Assembly: GCF_023856365.1 (NCBI RefSeq)
Contig: NW_026042786.1
Location: 34,560 to 98,559 of the forward strand
Source of the DNA: Brienomyrus brachyistius
Lineage: Eukaryota > Chordata > Actinopteri > Osteoglossiformes > Mormyridae
Direction of reading: 5' to 3'
DNA: 64,000 bases
Position 1 is the first letter of the stretch. The number at the start of each line of letters is the position of its first letter. The notes under the pieces are model-generated. The model worked only from the letters and a program-made list of their open reading frames with translations. It made no database searches and was not told the DNA's origin. A program made the translations under genes and the position numbers. This document shows positions 31,043 to 42,736 of the stretch, in pieces.

Positions 31043-32325
31043 ATGTGTTCCTATTTGAAGAGAATATTCTATTTTTATTCTAAGGAACTACAGAAAATCA
31101 GCTCTGCATGTGATCTCCCCTTTACTGCTCGAGCAGGGCACACGCACATCAACAAGTGTCAAGGCAGCAAGTGCATGCAAACAACTTCTCAGGACGGTTA
31201 CAGTATAGGACCTTCAGAAAGAGCCAGACTGCGGCGTCATTCAGAGATTCCATTGTCTAAGGCTTGCACTAAAACATTACAGCATATTTAAACAAAGTAG
31301 CATGGCACCTGTGTCAGAATCCCTCCCTGCCTTGTTCTGTTCTCTCTTTGTTGTCCCCATTTAGCCAGCACATGTCACTGGCCATCCTGACTCCTCTTTT
31401 GATTGTGGGTTTTAAGGATATCAGTGGGTCTGTGTTTTCATAATTGTCCCCCAGGCCACCATGCTGCTCAGCCCTTGATTCCAACTACAGTTGCAATCAG
31501 GTGGTTCTCAATCTACTAGGACTGTATAACAGGATTGGCCACCTGTTCTACCTTTACTCGTTCAGCCGCATTCATGAGTCTGGCCTATAGGTTATTCAAA
31601 TTTTGTCCTGCCAAATTTACCGGACAGGAGGTGGACACTGCAAATGAATGTGTGAATACTCCAATACCTACATCTTTACAAGTTACCTGAAGTGGTTTGG
31701 TAAATGATTGTGAGGTTGGAAGTCCTTCTTGATGTCTGTTTGCAGCTCATCCACCAGCAACTGCACGAGTTGTCGCTCCCAGAGGGAATCCCACTCTCGG
31801 TCCGCTGGAGGGTCCATCTCACTGTAGCTGGAGTATGTTTCCATCAGTCACTTGGCGTGGGGCTCACAGAATTTACCAGGCTCCTGTTTAATCTGACGCA
31901 CCTTAGTCCAGTCCATGCATCTGGGGAACTTCTCTGAAAATCTCTGGCAGATTCTTTGCAGCTATACTTGATATTGGGTACTTGCCGCAACTAAGTAATG
32001 GGTTGTTGAATCAAAGTCCCGTTCCATGTCAAAAATAACCCCATTTTAGGGTTTTGTTAAACAACTGGTCTAATTTGGATGCAGAGGTTCTGCACGGAAG
32101 GCCCAGTCTCTGAAGGGCTGTGGCATAGCGAGGCCTGTTCTGCCTGGAATCCGGCAGGTCACTGGCAACATCCCCCAACTCCTTCATCTATAAGGTCGGG
32201 AAACCAGAACGTTTACTCCCCCTTATGGATAAGGACATACCAACGTTGGGGCAACTCCTGCTGCCTGAGTCTTCAACCAAGTCCAAAACAAAAGTATACA
32301 ATGTTAGGAAGGGTAATTCAATGGT

Positions 32326-33870
32326 ATGAGACTGAAACTAGAAACTGTAAATCGGATGGAGTTAAATAGCAATACTGTGGAAGAGGCATGGGAATTTTTT
32401 AAAAGCACATTGTTGCAAGTGCAAAAGAACTTCATACCCGTTTCCAGAAAAACTAAATCTAGGAAACTGCAACCAAGCTGGTGTCATGACCTGCTTGTAC
32501 GATCCTCGTGTGTGCCACGCCCCCTCATTAACCATGTGTGCTGCCCCGATTGTAACCAGCTGTTTTCTGTCAGTTTGAGTAGTCCTGTGTATTTAGTCCA
32601 CATTCAAGTCTGTTTCCCCAGTCCTGTCATTGAAATCTCTCGCTGTTGGTACCTGTTTTCATCAATAAACCCTCATTCCCGACTCTCCGTTTCCCGGATC
32701 CTTGATTCCTCGCTTCCTGCCTGTTCGTCCAGCACGCGATGTCACAGGTGGTTTACTACGAAAATTAAGAATAAAGTCAGGAGCAAAAGGGCTTTCTTCC
32801 ACAAATGGAAATTAACTAATGATTTCAAAATAAAGCAGGAGTATCTAAGTCTACAGGTTTAGTTAATAACAGTTATAAGGATGACGTTAAAAGTTTCTTC
32901 CAATATTTTAACTCCGAAAGAGCTCTAAAAGCTGAAAATCACTCATTTGCAGGATAGTAAGGGCCTTATAATTGAAAATGAAATTGATATAAATGAGTTT
33001 AATGATTATTTTACAATGGCTGTTCACAGTAGAATAGCTTACCACCATTTAGTACAAATACAACGATGTCTATGACCAATATATGTATAACTGAGGCTGA
33101 TGTGGTACAAAGCCTAGCTAAGCTCAAAATAAATAAATCGCAAGGCCCTGATGGCATCTTATCTATAGTTTTAAAAGAGATGAGGGGTATTATTAGCCAA
33201 CCTTTAACTTTACTATTCCAGAAATCATTATCTGCTGGTGTGGTATCTTCTGATTGATGTTAGATCATGTCTCATGTCCAGAGAGGCTACAACAGGATCT
33301 GGATTTAATTAGCGACTGGGCTCATACGTGGCAGATGAAATTTAACATAGATAAATATAAGGTAATCCATGCAGGGAGCAGAAATATAGTAAATATAGTA
33401 AAGTACAGATATTTTATGGGTTCCACTGAAATAAAGGTAGCTGATTACGAGAAAGATCTCGGTGTGTATGTTGATACTTCCATGTCCCACTCTTGCCAGT
33501 GTGGGGAAGCATTAAAAAAAGGCAAAAGGATGTTGGATTAAACTCCACACACCTAGAGATGTAAGTCAAGAGAAGTGATGCTACGATTATATAATTCCTT
33601 GGTAAGATCCCACCTAGAATACTGTGTGCAGGTTTGGTCACCATACCTTCAGAAGGACATTGCTGCCTTGGAAAAGGTGCAACGTAGGATGACTAGAATG
33701 ATTCCTGCACTTAGAGGAATGTCTTATGAGGAGAGGTTCGCTGAGCTGAATCTGTTTAGCCTCAAGCAAAGGAGACTATGGGGGGACATGATCCAGGTAT
33801 ATAAGATTCTAACAGGTCGGGATGCTGTTCAGCCAAATGACCATTTCAATATTAATTTAAAATACTAGAA
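32326..33870 (+). mobile_element. CR1/jockey-like LINE with internal deletion
   Basis: Blocks in order: the endonuclease-RT linker (EEAWEFFKSTLLQVQKNFIP), an interrupting solo LTR at 32482-32746, KIKNKVRSKRAFFHKWK, the RT finger motif KINKSQGPDGI (about 33130), then after a jump DLISDWAHTWQMKFNIDKYK, LGVYVDTSMSHSCQCG and SLVRSHLEYCVQVWSPYLQKD. The catalytic FADD part of RT, expected between 33250 and 33280, is deleted. The conserved 'LEYCVQ.WSP...KDI..LE.VQRR.T' tail identifies a CR1/jockey-like element. It cannot be autonomous. Confidence 0.75.
32482..32746 (-). mobile_element. Old solo LTR of the TGTCA family
   Basis: Starts TGTCATGACC and ends CGATGTCACA. It shares 'gtgtgtgccacgccccct' and the AATAAA-containing 3' part with the LTRs at 41668 and 44432 (read on the minus strand), but is strongly diverged. 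GCTGG and GGTGG flank it, a target duplication with one change. Confidence 0.7.
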
Positions 33871-33934
33871 CTCGTGGCCATAGTGGAAATTAGCTGGAGA
33901 ACATTTAAAAATGAATCTGAGGAAGCACTTCAAT

Positions 33935-34860
33935 TCAATTCAATTTTATTTATATAGCGCTTTTAACGACATGCATTGTCACAAAGCACTTTACATTTAA
34001 CCGGCCAGAACCCCACCAAGCAAGCCTGAGGCGACAGTGGCAAGGAAACTCCCTCTAGCAGGAAGAAACCTTGAGTGGAACCTAGACTCAGAAGGGGACC
34101 CCATCCTCCTCTGGGCGACCAAGGAGCATGAAACTGCATTTACATTGACATTCATTAGAGTTCATATAGTTATAAAGTCCCAGTTGGTTTCATGTAGTTA
34201 TATCCAGGAGTCCAGGTGCGGGTTCACACGGTGTAGTCGGCTCGGTATCAGCTCGAAAAAGAGAAGATGGAGAAGAGTTATTGCCCTACACCTAACCGGC
34301 AGGACTAAAGCAACTATGACAGCCTGCCTAAAAGAGTGACCTGGAAGGAAGCACAGGCATGAGGGTTTACAGAGGTTTTGGCGTCAAGCCACCTCCCATC
34401 CACAGCTTAAGTGATCGGCGAGAGTGGCAGGACGACAGCACCAATCCCCCCTTTCCCCTTCAATCTCAAATAACTATGAACCTCCAGATTTCCCATTCAC
34501 CTTAGAAAAGAAGATTTAACTATCCAAAAGACTGGCGAAAGAGGTACATCTTAAGCCTTGACTTAAAAGCAGAGATTGTGTCTGAGTTCCGAACACTAAT
34601 AGGAAGTTTATTCCATAGCTGTGGTGCTTTATGAGCAAATGCTCTTCCCCCAAAGGTAATGTTCTTTATTCTGGGTACGGATAGAATACCTCCATCTCGT
34701 CATCTAAGTGTATGATTCGGAACGCAAATGAGGTCACTCACATACTGCGGTGCAAGACCATTTACAGCTTTATAGGTTAAGAGCAGTGTTTTGTAGTCAA
34801 CACGAAATCTAACTGGCAGCCAGTGCAGTGAAGATAAAATTGGGGTAATATGATTATATG
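33935..34860 (-). mobile_element. L2/Maui-like LINE 3' end
   Basis: The minus strand encodes LHWLPVRFRVDYKTLLLTYK, then NGLAPQYVSDLI, GGRAFAHKAPQLWNKLPISV and SAFKSRLKMYLFRQSFG with a stop, followed by a 3' UTR ending in TATATAGCGC/AAAGCACTTTACA. This is the standard C-terminus of L2/Maui elements. One in-frame stop interrupts it near 34705. Confidence 0.85.
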
Positions 34861-36720
34861 TTTTAGTTTAACTATTGCTAGTAGCGGTTCAATCAATGCT
34901 GGGAGCATCGCTGAATAATTTTGATGGAACAGGGTCTAGCATACAAGTAGATGAATTTGAAGATAAAATTAAGTACATCAGTTCTGACTGGTTAACCAAT
35001 ATTCAATATTCAAAATGTTCTGTTTAATTGAGCATATTTTTGGTCAAAAAGTTTCATAAAGTCGTCACTGGAAAATAACCAGTGGTCTGGTTATTAGTCA
35101 GCTTGGACACCATAGTAAATAGGAATCTAGGATTATTTTTGTTTATTTCAATTAGTTCTGATAGATACTAGATGATTTGGCGGCACTAAGAGCCTTTTTG
35201 TAGCTACCCATAGCCTCTTTCCATGCTAGTTCGAACACCACTAGTTTAGTATGATGCCACTTACATTCTGTAAGGACATAAAACTTATAGGTCCTGCAGG
35301 CCCCAACTCTGATCAGCCTGCATCAGTCTATTTCAGAGCTCCGCTGGCCCAGGCAAGACTGGACTCAACTCGTCAAACCACCCCTTTTAAGGAAGGCAAA
35401 GGCCTGCCGGCTCCTGAGAGACTGGATAGGAATAACTGGAGCAGCACAGAAAAAGCAAGACCTTTCACCCCCGGAGTGACCAGAGTTCCACAATCAATCC
35501 ACAGCAACAACAGCTGTCAGCCTCCAGACACAGACACCTTTTCCACTATAAACAGGATAACTCAGCACACATAGATGTTAGGGACAAATACACGCATGTT
35601 TGGTCTCGTTTGAATAGGCATGAGACGAGGAGTATTATACTCTCAGATTTAAGGCAGTATAGCTTTTCCTAAGAGAAATACAGAAACTTCGGCTCAACCC
35701 ACCAAACTGAGAGAGATTCTCTCATGGTAGAACAAGGGAATTACAACCACCCCCTAAAGTGATCTGATTGGCTGGGGACTTGAGAACCAAGGTCAGCAAT
35801 GCCCCTAAAATTAACCATTGACCGAAATTAGTCAGTCTTCAGAAACATGCCATCACCTGGTCTGGATACTTAAGGAAGGGCTTCAGAAGTAGTCGGGGAG
35901 TCACTCTGTAATCAGAGCTCCCGCAGAGAACTGGGTGAAAGTCTATCTGTAGTCAGATACTTTCCACAGAACTTTGTTCACTCTCAGCTGAGGAATGTGA
36001 TTGTTTAATATTGTATTTGTCCAAATGTATTTACAAGTATGTGTCCACATGTCAATAATTGTATATTGTAGTATTTTTAATAAATGTTGTTTCGATTACT
36101 TTATGACTGTCTGATTTGCTAACTTCTTCATAAACTTTCCAGATTGGACTTCTATCCTTATTAGGACTATGGTGGTAAATACTATCTTGCAGCCTCTGGG
36201 TTAAATCCCATTTATTTATCCGGGTCCCAAACTTGACTGCCCAAGTTAAGTTAGGTGGATACCAAAACTACACCTCTGGAGTTCGCACACGCTGATGACA
36301 GGTACCGGTCTACCCTCTGAGGGGCGTACACACTATGTTCCTAGGCACCGGGCATAGTCCCTGAGACGCTCACATGGTAAGACAATGGGTGGCATCGGCG
36401 GAGGCCCAAAGTAAACCTCGTACAACCTTTTTTATTTTTAACTGAGCAATTTTCTCTAGTGGAATTAAGCATAGATGCTAAATAATCCGTAATGCTATCA
36501 AGTTCAGCAGAATTCGACATTAGTTTGGTTGAAAACGATAGCTCAGGGAGGTTATCGATAAAGTTACTTGCTGTATTTGACGTGATTGTACGTTTGGCAT
36601 ATAGAAGCGAGTCGGGGGGCTAATATTTTGAGCAAGGGAAATATTGAACGCAATAAGATGATGGTCAGAGATAATACTGGACTGAGGCAGTAGAGTTGAA
36701 TACATGATATGAAGACAACT
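34861..36720 (-). mobile_element. Further L2-like LINE remains, split by an LTR
   Basis: At 36705-36520 the minus strand gives SSIISDHHLIAFNISL, matching the end of the LINE endonuclease domain (SDH motif). RT sequence between it and the 3' end is largely lost or degraded. The LTR candidate at 35576-36424 lies inside. Confidence 0.55.
35576..36424 (+). mobile_element. Candidate ERV-type LTR inserted in LINE
   Basis: Starts TGTTAGGGACAAATACACG and has ATACTTAAGG-type TATA near 35868, AATAAATG near 36079 and a CA end near 36424. It looks like a retroviral LTR, possibly with leader. No target duplication was found, so ends are approximate. Confidence 0.4.
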
Positions 36721-37170
36721 GGATCACAACTGGATCACGGGGGAATCATAAGCAGGGAAGAACACACAGGCAAACAGCAGCAGCAACATTAAAGGCAGGA
36801 CTGAGAAGCACATTTATACAAGGCTAAGCAGGGAGCAAACTAGAGGCACCTGAAATGAGTAACACAAGGGCAGGAAGGAGAGGTAAAACAAACGCGGAAC
36901 AGGCATGGCACGTTATACCACACTAGGGAGGAAACGGGAGGTTCAGGAGGGCAGGGTGTGGCAGGGATCCGTTTCAAAATTTAATTTTGGCTTGTACAAA
37001 CCTTGGTAAAAGCTGCAAAAGATCGATCAACCACTTTCTGAGCTATTGTCTTAACAAACAAAGCATCTGTTGGGGTGGCGGTGTCTGGGGAATACCATGT
37101 GTAATACACCTTGTGAAGATTTATATGTAAAACAAAATATTTTTTGATTCTATCACACATATAGAAATTA

Positions 37171-37530
37171 TCCATCCATCCATTTTCCAAACCGCTTATC
37201 CTATTGGGTCGCGGGGGGTCCGGAGCCTATCCCAGAATCAATGGGCACGAGGCAGGGAACAACCCAGGATGGGGGGCCAGCCCATCGCAGGGCACACTCA
37301 CACACCATCCACTCACACACACACACCTACGGGCAATTCAGCAACTCCAATTAGCCCCAGCATGTTTTTGGACTGTGGGGGGAAACCGGAGTACCCAGAG
37401 GAAACCCCACAACGACATGGGGAGAACATGCAAACTCCACAGACATGTGACCCAGGCGGAGACACGAACCCGGGTCCCAGAGGTGTGAGGCGACAGTGCT
37501 AACCACTGCACCACCATGCCGCCCCTTATA
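37171..37530 (-). repeat. Full-length SINE copy
   Basis: TGGA-tailed SINE in reverse orientation, from CCATCCATCCATT (37173) to ATGCCGCCCC (37525). Confidence 0.8.
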
Positions 37531-38099
37531 GAAATTATTCTAGGTTTAAATAGTAATTTAGCTGAGTAACTAGGCTGAAATTCTAGATAGTTGCAATTTT
37601 AAGAATTATTACTATTATTCACAGCTTTTAAGCATGCAGTTGGATGACGGATGGATGGATATTCAGCCACCAGAAATGCCAATTGTTGTTAAGAGGATCA
37701 AAGTCTGCAAAGTAGTATGCAGGGTTTAAGGCCAGAACACAGCATACTCTCCGACAGAAAGCATAAAGTTCACTGGGGGAATTTCTGTGGCCACTGCCTG
37801 AACAGCATGTGTGGAGAATGTTTATGAGGGTCGAGCCATGCAGAGCTGCTGGCCCTGGCATGTAATGATGAATCACAAATCAGTTAAAAATCGGTGCAAA
37901 TGCATGAAGATTTAAACCGGCTGATGTGGAAAATGAATCACTATTGTAGGAGTACTTCACAGTACTTTAACAGAAAAACTGGTGTAATATTACATTTGAT
38001 TTCACAATGTGAGTTTGACGTCAGATGTCACTGCGTATCACGTCGACATCGTACGTCAGTTTTTGGTTTTGAGCGAACGCGAGATGATGAATGAATTTG

Positions 38100-38405
38100 A
38101 AACTGAGGACGGCACAGTGGTTAGTGCTGGCTTCGGTCCAGGGCCCTTTCTGTGTGGAGTTCGCATGCTCTCCCCGTTTTCGCCGGGGACTCCAGGTTCC
38201 TCCCACGGTCCAAAAGCATGCAGGATAGGTTGACTGGTGAGTCTAAATTGGCCCTGTAGTTGTGTGAGTGTGTGCGACCTGCGGTGTGTAGGTGACTGCC
38301 TGGGCTTGGTTCCTGTCTGCGCCCCTTGTTCCCGGGATAGGCTCCGGTCTCCCCCGCGATCCCAGTTGGGATTAAGTGGTTTCAGAAAATGGATGGATGG
38401 ACGCA
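38100..38405 (+). repeat. Divergent SINE subfamily copy
   Basis: Same plan as the TGGA-tailed SINE ('ggacggcacagtggttagtgctg' head, 'tcccgggataggctccgg' and 'atggatggatgg' tail) but with a diverged body. It suggests an older subfamily. Confidence 0.65.
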
Positions 38406-38859
38406 CCGCCCGATCTTCAATTGGCGGTGTGGCAGCATATTAGCTTTCCGGTAATCACAAACGAGGAGGAAACAGCGAGAAAAGCACAGACAAGACATAA
38501 ACTGCATGCAAACATTGTAATAGACTGATAACATACACAAACAGGTCCACTGGCACCACCGTGAGCTGAGTGAAGATTATTAAAAGGGCAAAGCACGCTA
38601 AAAAGCTGCACATGCAAACCTTAGCTTATTTATTTGATTTATTTTTTTTTATTTACTTATTTTGATTTGGGATTTTTTTCAACAGTATTTTATTCAAATT
38701 CAGTTGCACTGTTCACAACAGTGTCAACAGTTCAGAAAGATAAATATAAGAATATTTTTGAATATATTTGTCTGCAGCTCATTCTGCAAAAAATGAGAAA
38801 ATTGAACTCAGAATCGTGAATCGTATCAAATGGTGAGTTGAATGTATCGTTACATCCCT

Positions 38860-39170
38860 AGTTCTTACAGTAGTACTATGGTATGGTGGAGCCACATGAC
38901 AGGAAGGCAGTACATTGCGAAGTCTGTTAAGAACATCATTCGCACTGAACTGCCCTCCATTGACCAGCTGTACTTTAACTGCCACAGTAACAAGGTTCAG
39001 TCTATAATCCAGGACTCTGACCACCATCCACAAACACTGACTAGCAGATTCATGAACAGCTTCATTCGCCAAACAATTCAAACCTGCAGCTTTTGCATCC
39101 CCTGTAATAGTCATTTCCACGGCAGCTGCACTGTACAGCTGTTCCTGCACTTTATCCACCACTGACCACG
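38860..39170 (+). mobile_element. LINE C-terminal relic
   Basis: The plus strand reads KNIIRTELPSIDQLYFNCHS, KVQSIIQDSDHHPQ and TSRFMNSFIRQTIQ in one frame. 'LPSI.QLY' with 'SII.DS.HP' and 'NSF.PQAI' is a common non-LTR element C-terminus. Confidence 0.6.
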
Positions 39171-40400
39171 TATCATCCAGTTTTGTCCTGCTTTGTATCG
39201 CACTGTTTCTGCACCATGTTGTCTTGTACTCCCTTGTGTTGTTATGCACCATCTGTGTTGTTCTGAGCAGTGCCATGATGCAATATTACAAAAAGATCTT
39301 GAGGAAATGCAGAGTTCTGGAGGAGATTCTCACAGATCATGGCATGTGTTTATACTGAAGAAACTGTACAAATTGCTAGACATAAAACACAGGACTGGCA
39401 ACTGTGGTACGTTTTAACACCTTGATAAAAAACTTAAAATCCATAGTAAGTAGGACAACCTCATAGAACCTTTACTAGTCATTGTTCAGAAGATTAACAC
39501 GGATTAAAAACCATTACTATGAAAGCACGCTAATCAGTTAAGTTGATTATGTGGAGAGAGAGAAAAAAAACTGTCTTTGAAAAAGATCAACCATAGAACG
39601 AAGCTGCAGCATTGACACCCCCTAGTGGTGATTTGAAGATAGTTCTGTCTGTAGCAGCTAAGCAGTAGATTTGGCGTCAGGTGCCATGACAAACTCAGTG
39701 CTGCTCGGTTTGAACGGCAGAAGCACAAAAATAAAGGGGGCATCTACTGCACGCCCCCCACCCTTGAAAATGGTACAAATTATCATGCAACAGTTTTCTT
39801 AAGTAAGTCTTTTTGGGCGTCTGCAGAAACCTCCACGATGCGATTGCCCTGATTAAGAAGTGCGCAGCGGATACAATTTGGGATGCATCGTTCATCCGAT
39901 TTATTAATATATAATTATTAGTATGTCTATATTATTTTAGGAACGTTACTTGACGAATATTTTTCATTGAGATTGATTCCCCGTTTAAAATTTTGGTGAC
40001 ACTTCATATTTTTTAAGAGAGACAGACAATTTGACGCATGCAATTTGCAGAAATATGTTGTGCCGCTATAAAGTACACAGGCAGCATGACAAACATAAGT
40101 ACTCACTGAAGCCACGACATACGCCCGGCTGGCCCCAGCGGTACCCCTAAGAAGAAGGGTTTTTTCACAACCCACGACCATCACGAGGGCAAAAAAAACT
40201 GAATAGCCTAGAATTTAGTTAATTACAAGGCACATATTTATTGGAGCAAGAGCTCTAACATAAAACTACCTTGTAATTATAAAGTATTATGGCTGTGAAC
40301 AATGTACAAACAGGCACAGAAAGTAAAATACTCCAAAAATGCAAAGAACCTAAATATTTTTGTTTCCACCGATTCACTCTTGATGTGTTAGGAGTCACAG
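39171..40400. other. Unassigned interval
   Basis: No gene recognised; short open frames lack domains. Confidence 0.35.
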
Positions 40401-41193
40401 TTCAGTAGCCTATTCTTCAGTATCTGCATTTAAGACCACCAACTGCTCTTTCTCCTCCTTCGCTCGTCGGCTCAGAGTATTGGACTTGGTAAGTAATGTT
40501 GCCCTTTTGGTTCCAGCAGCACTCTCTGCTTCCTCTGCCATGTGCTCAGCATCCTTTTGTAAACTCTCACATACACTTTCCAGTGAGACTCTCTTCCTCT
40601 TGAGTTCCTCAAGTTTTCTTTTTTGCTTTTCGCTCATCTTTCACCTTTGGTCAGAGGCGCTTTGGTTGCTCCCCCACACACTCTGACATGGTCGCATATA
40701 AGCCTCTGTGCAACAACTGTTTCCTCTGATAAGTTGCAGGTCTCCACCTCTATTCGTTCCACTTCGGCTTGCCCATAGGACAGCAGCAGCAAGTTCTTGC
40801 AGAACATCCAGAGGTCAGGATAAGGCCCACTAACTTTTTGATGTAAAAAGACATCAACTTTGGATGGTGCTGAAGGAATGAAGGATATAAAATCCAAGCC
40901 TTTTGCCTCATTGTGCAGGTGATTATCAGACTGCTGGGATATTGCATCACCTGTAATTACATTAATTACAGTAGATTAGATGCAGATCAACAATGTCAAT
41001 ACACAGAATCACATGTAGAATAGGAAAGTGATTTATAACCCAATTTTCCTATGATACCATAAATGTGCAATCATTTTAATTTAATCTTGAGATATCTCTA
41101 GGCTCATCAAAGAAAATATAACTGGGCTGATGCTTCTTTTCAAACACCAAGAGTCGGTCTTCTAAATACTGCTAAAATCTACGTGTTAACACT

Positions 41194-41518
41194 ATTCAGT
41201 TCAGGGACGGATTATGGGTTGTGTGGGCCCCTGGGTAAAACGTTCGCGAGGCCCCCCCCCACCACCACCACCTGCACCACCACCACAACCACCACAAGTC
41301 AAGGGCCCTTGGCAGCCAAACACCCTCCCTATAGGGTCAGGGGACCTTGTAGGCAGAGGATCAAAGAATGTAGGCCCTCTAAAATAGACAAACGAAAATA
41401 CATTGCTGATAAGCGTTGCAAATTGTTTTGGGCTTGGGGCCCACGGGCCCCCTGCACCCCAAGGGCCCCTGGGCAGCGGCCCCGCTAACCCGGTTTGTAA
41501 TCCGTCCCTGATTCAGTT
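41194..41518. mobile_element. hAT-type MITE with 8-bp target duplication
   Basis: Element 41202-41510 (309 bp) with 13-bp perfect terminal inverted repeats CAGGGACGGATTA / TAATCCGTCCCTG, flanked by ATTCAGTT on both sides (41194-41201, 41511-41518). An 8-bp duplication and CAGGG-type ends indicate a non-autonomous hAT element. The interior is rich in GGCCCC and short CCA repeats and codes for nothing. Confidence 0.88.
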
Positions 41519-41667
41519 AGATGTGAAAAAAGAAAAGCATAATTTAAAAATAATATTCTGAACTATCCTATTCTTATCCTATGATTTACCAGCAGATATC
41601 CTGCCTGCCAACCGATTCTCCTGCGCAAACTTCTGCATGAGATTTCTCCTTTTCTGCTGGCAGTTAT

Positions 41668-41954
41668 TGTCACGATCGGGTACGGGTGAAGCGGCGATCG
41701 TGCGGGCAAGCAGGCAAGCAGGAAGCAGGAATACGGGGCAAACGGGAGTTTAATACGAGGACAGGGACCGGGAAACAGCTCACGCTTACGAACATCAGAC
41801 ATTAATGACAGACAAAGCAAACTGGGGAGACCAGGACTTAAATACACAGAACAAGGCAGCAGGAAACAAGACACGACTGGGCAGGATCAGGAAATCACAC
41901 GTGGGTAATTAGGGGGCGTGGCACACACGAGGAGCGGACGAGCCGGGCATGACA
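41668..41954 (-). repeat. 3' LTR (minus orientation) of the 3.05 kb element
   Basis: 287 bp; matches 44432-44718 throughout by eye. Preceded in minus orientation by the G-rich polypurine tract (about 41958-41966). Confidence 0.9.
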
Positions 41955-42736
41955 GAACCCCCCCCCAAAGGCGCGCTACACCGGGCGCGCCAAGGAAGGG
42001 GGCGACGGACGGGACGAGGCAGAACAGGACCTGGAAAACAAGAACAGAATTTACGCACGACGGGAAACAGGACCGAAGCACAAAACAAAGCCAGGGACAA
42101 GACGTGCGACAAGAGCTGACAAAGGGATGGGAAGGCAGACAGACAGATCAGGAAGGGAGAAACAGAGGGAACAGGCGGAACACAAGGAGCGGGAGTGACG
42201 GGAGGGAACGACGGGAAACCAGGAATGGAGAAAGGAGGAAAGACAGGAGGAGGAGCAAACAAAGGAGGGACCAGGGCAGGAGAGAAGGGAGAGAAGGCGG
42301 GGGAACAAAGGGGAGCCCGTGGGAGCCCCAGCGGGCGACGGGCGGCAGCCGGAGGGGCCGCAGGCGGCCGGGAGGCCGGAGCCGGAGGGGACCGAGAAGG
42401 GGCAGAGGAGACAGGGCGAGGGACCCGCGGAGGGGCCAGGGAGGGAGCAGGAGGGAGCACCAGGGAAGGGGACGAGGGAGCTGGAAGGGGCCAGGGCGAA
42501 GGCACGGAGGAGGGGGGAGCCGCAGCAGGCGGCGATGTCCGGGGGAGGGCCGGAGGTAGGGGCCCCGCAGGCGACCGACCAGGACCCGGAGAGGGGAGCG
42601 AGGCAGGGCGACGAGGCACCGGAGAGGGACCCGCAGGCGCCAACCGAGCCCCAGCGCAGGCGAGGCAGGGCGAGCCAGGGGGCAGGGTGGGCGGGACCCC
42701 AGCCCTGCGTCTGTGTCCCCTCCCTTTACGGGACAC
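41909..42736 (-). CDS. Second proline-rich open frame, doubtful
   Basis: A 275-residue frame that overlaps the end of the previous one in another phase and runs into the 3' LTR. It starts at a GTG codon and is very rich in Pro, Ser and Ala (PPTLPPGSPCLACAG...). High GC and lack of stops may be compositional. A protein product is uncertain. Confidence 0.2.
   Translation of the reverse strand: MSRKGRGHRRRAGVPPTLPPGSPCLACAGARLAPAGPSPVPRRPASLPSPGPGRSPAGPLPPALPRTSPPAAAPPSSVPSPWPLPAPSSPSLVLPPAPSLAPPRVPRPVSSAPSRSPPAPASRPPAAPPAAARRPLGLPRAPLCSPAFSPFSPALVPPLFAPPPVFPPFSIPGFPSFPPVTPAPCVPPVPSVSPFLICLSAFPSLCQLLSHVLSLALFCASVLFPVVRKFCSCFPGPVLPRPVRRPLPWRARCSAPLGGGSVMPGSSAPRVCHAP

Larger units (their letters stand above)
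29330..32300 (-). mobile_element. Decayed Ty3-like retroelement, copy A
   Basis: On the minus strand a gag-like stretch (about 32000-31700; WDSLWERQLVQLLVDELQTD) is followed by 2 kb of non-coding remains and an integrase-core scrap near 29340-29400 (VLPLITAAYHPQTNGLDEK, with the TAYHPQTNG motif). Related copies are at 49245-50050 (same orientation) and 52430-53390 (opposite orientation). The element is interrupted at 30047-31042 by a DNA transposon. Protease and RT are not recognisable. Confidence 0.6.
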
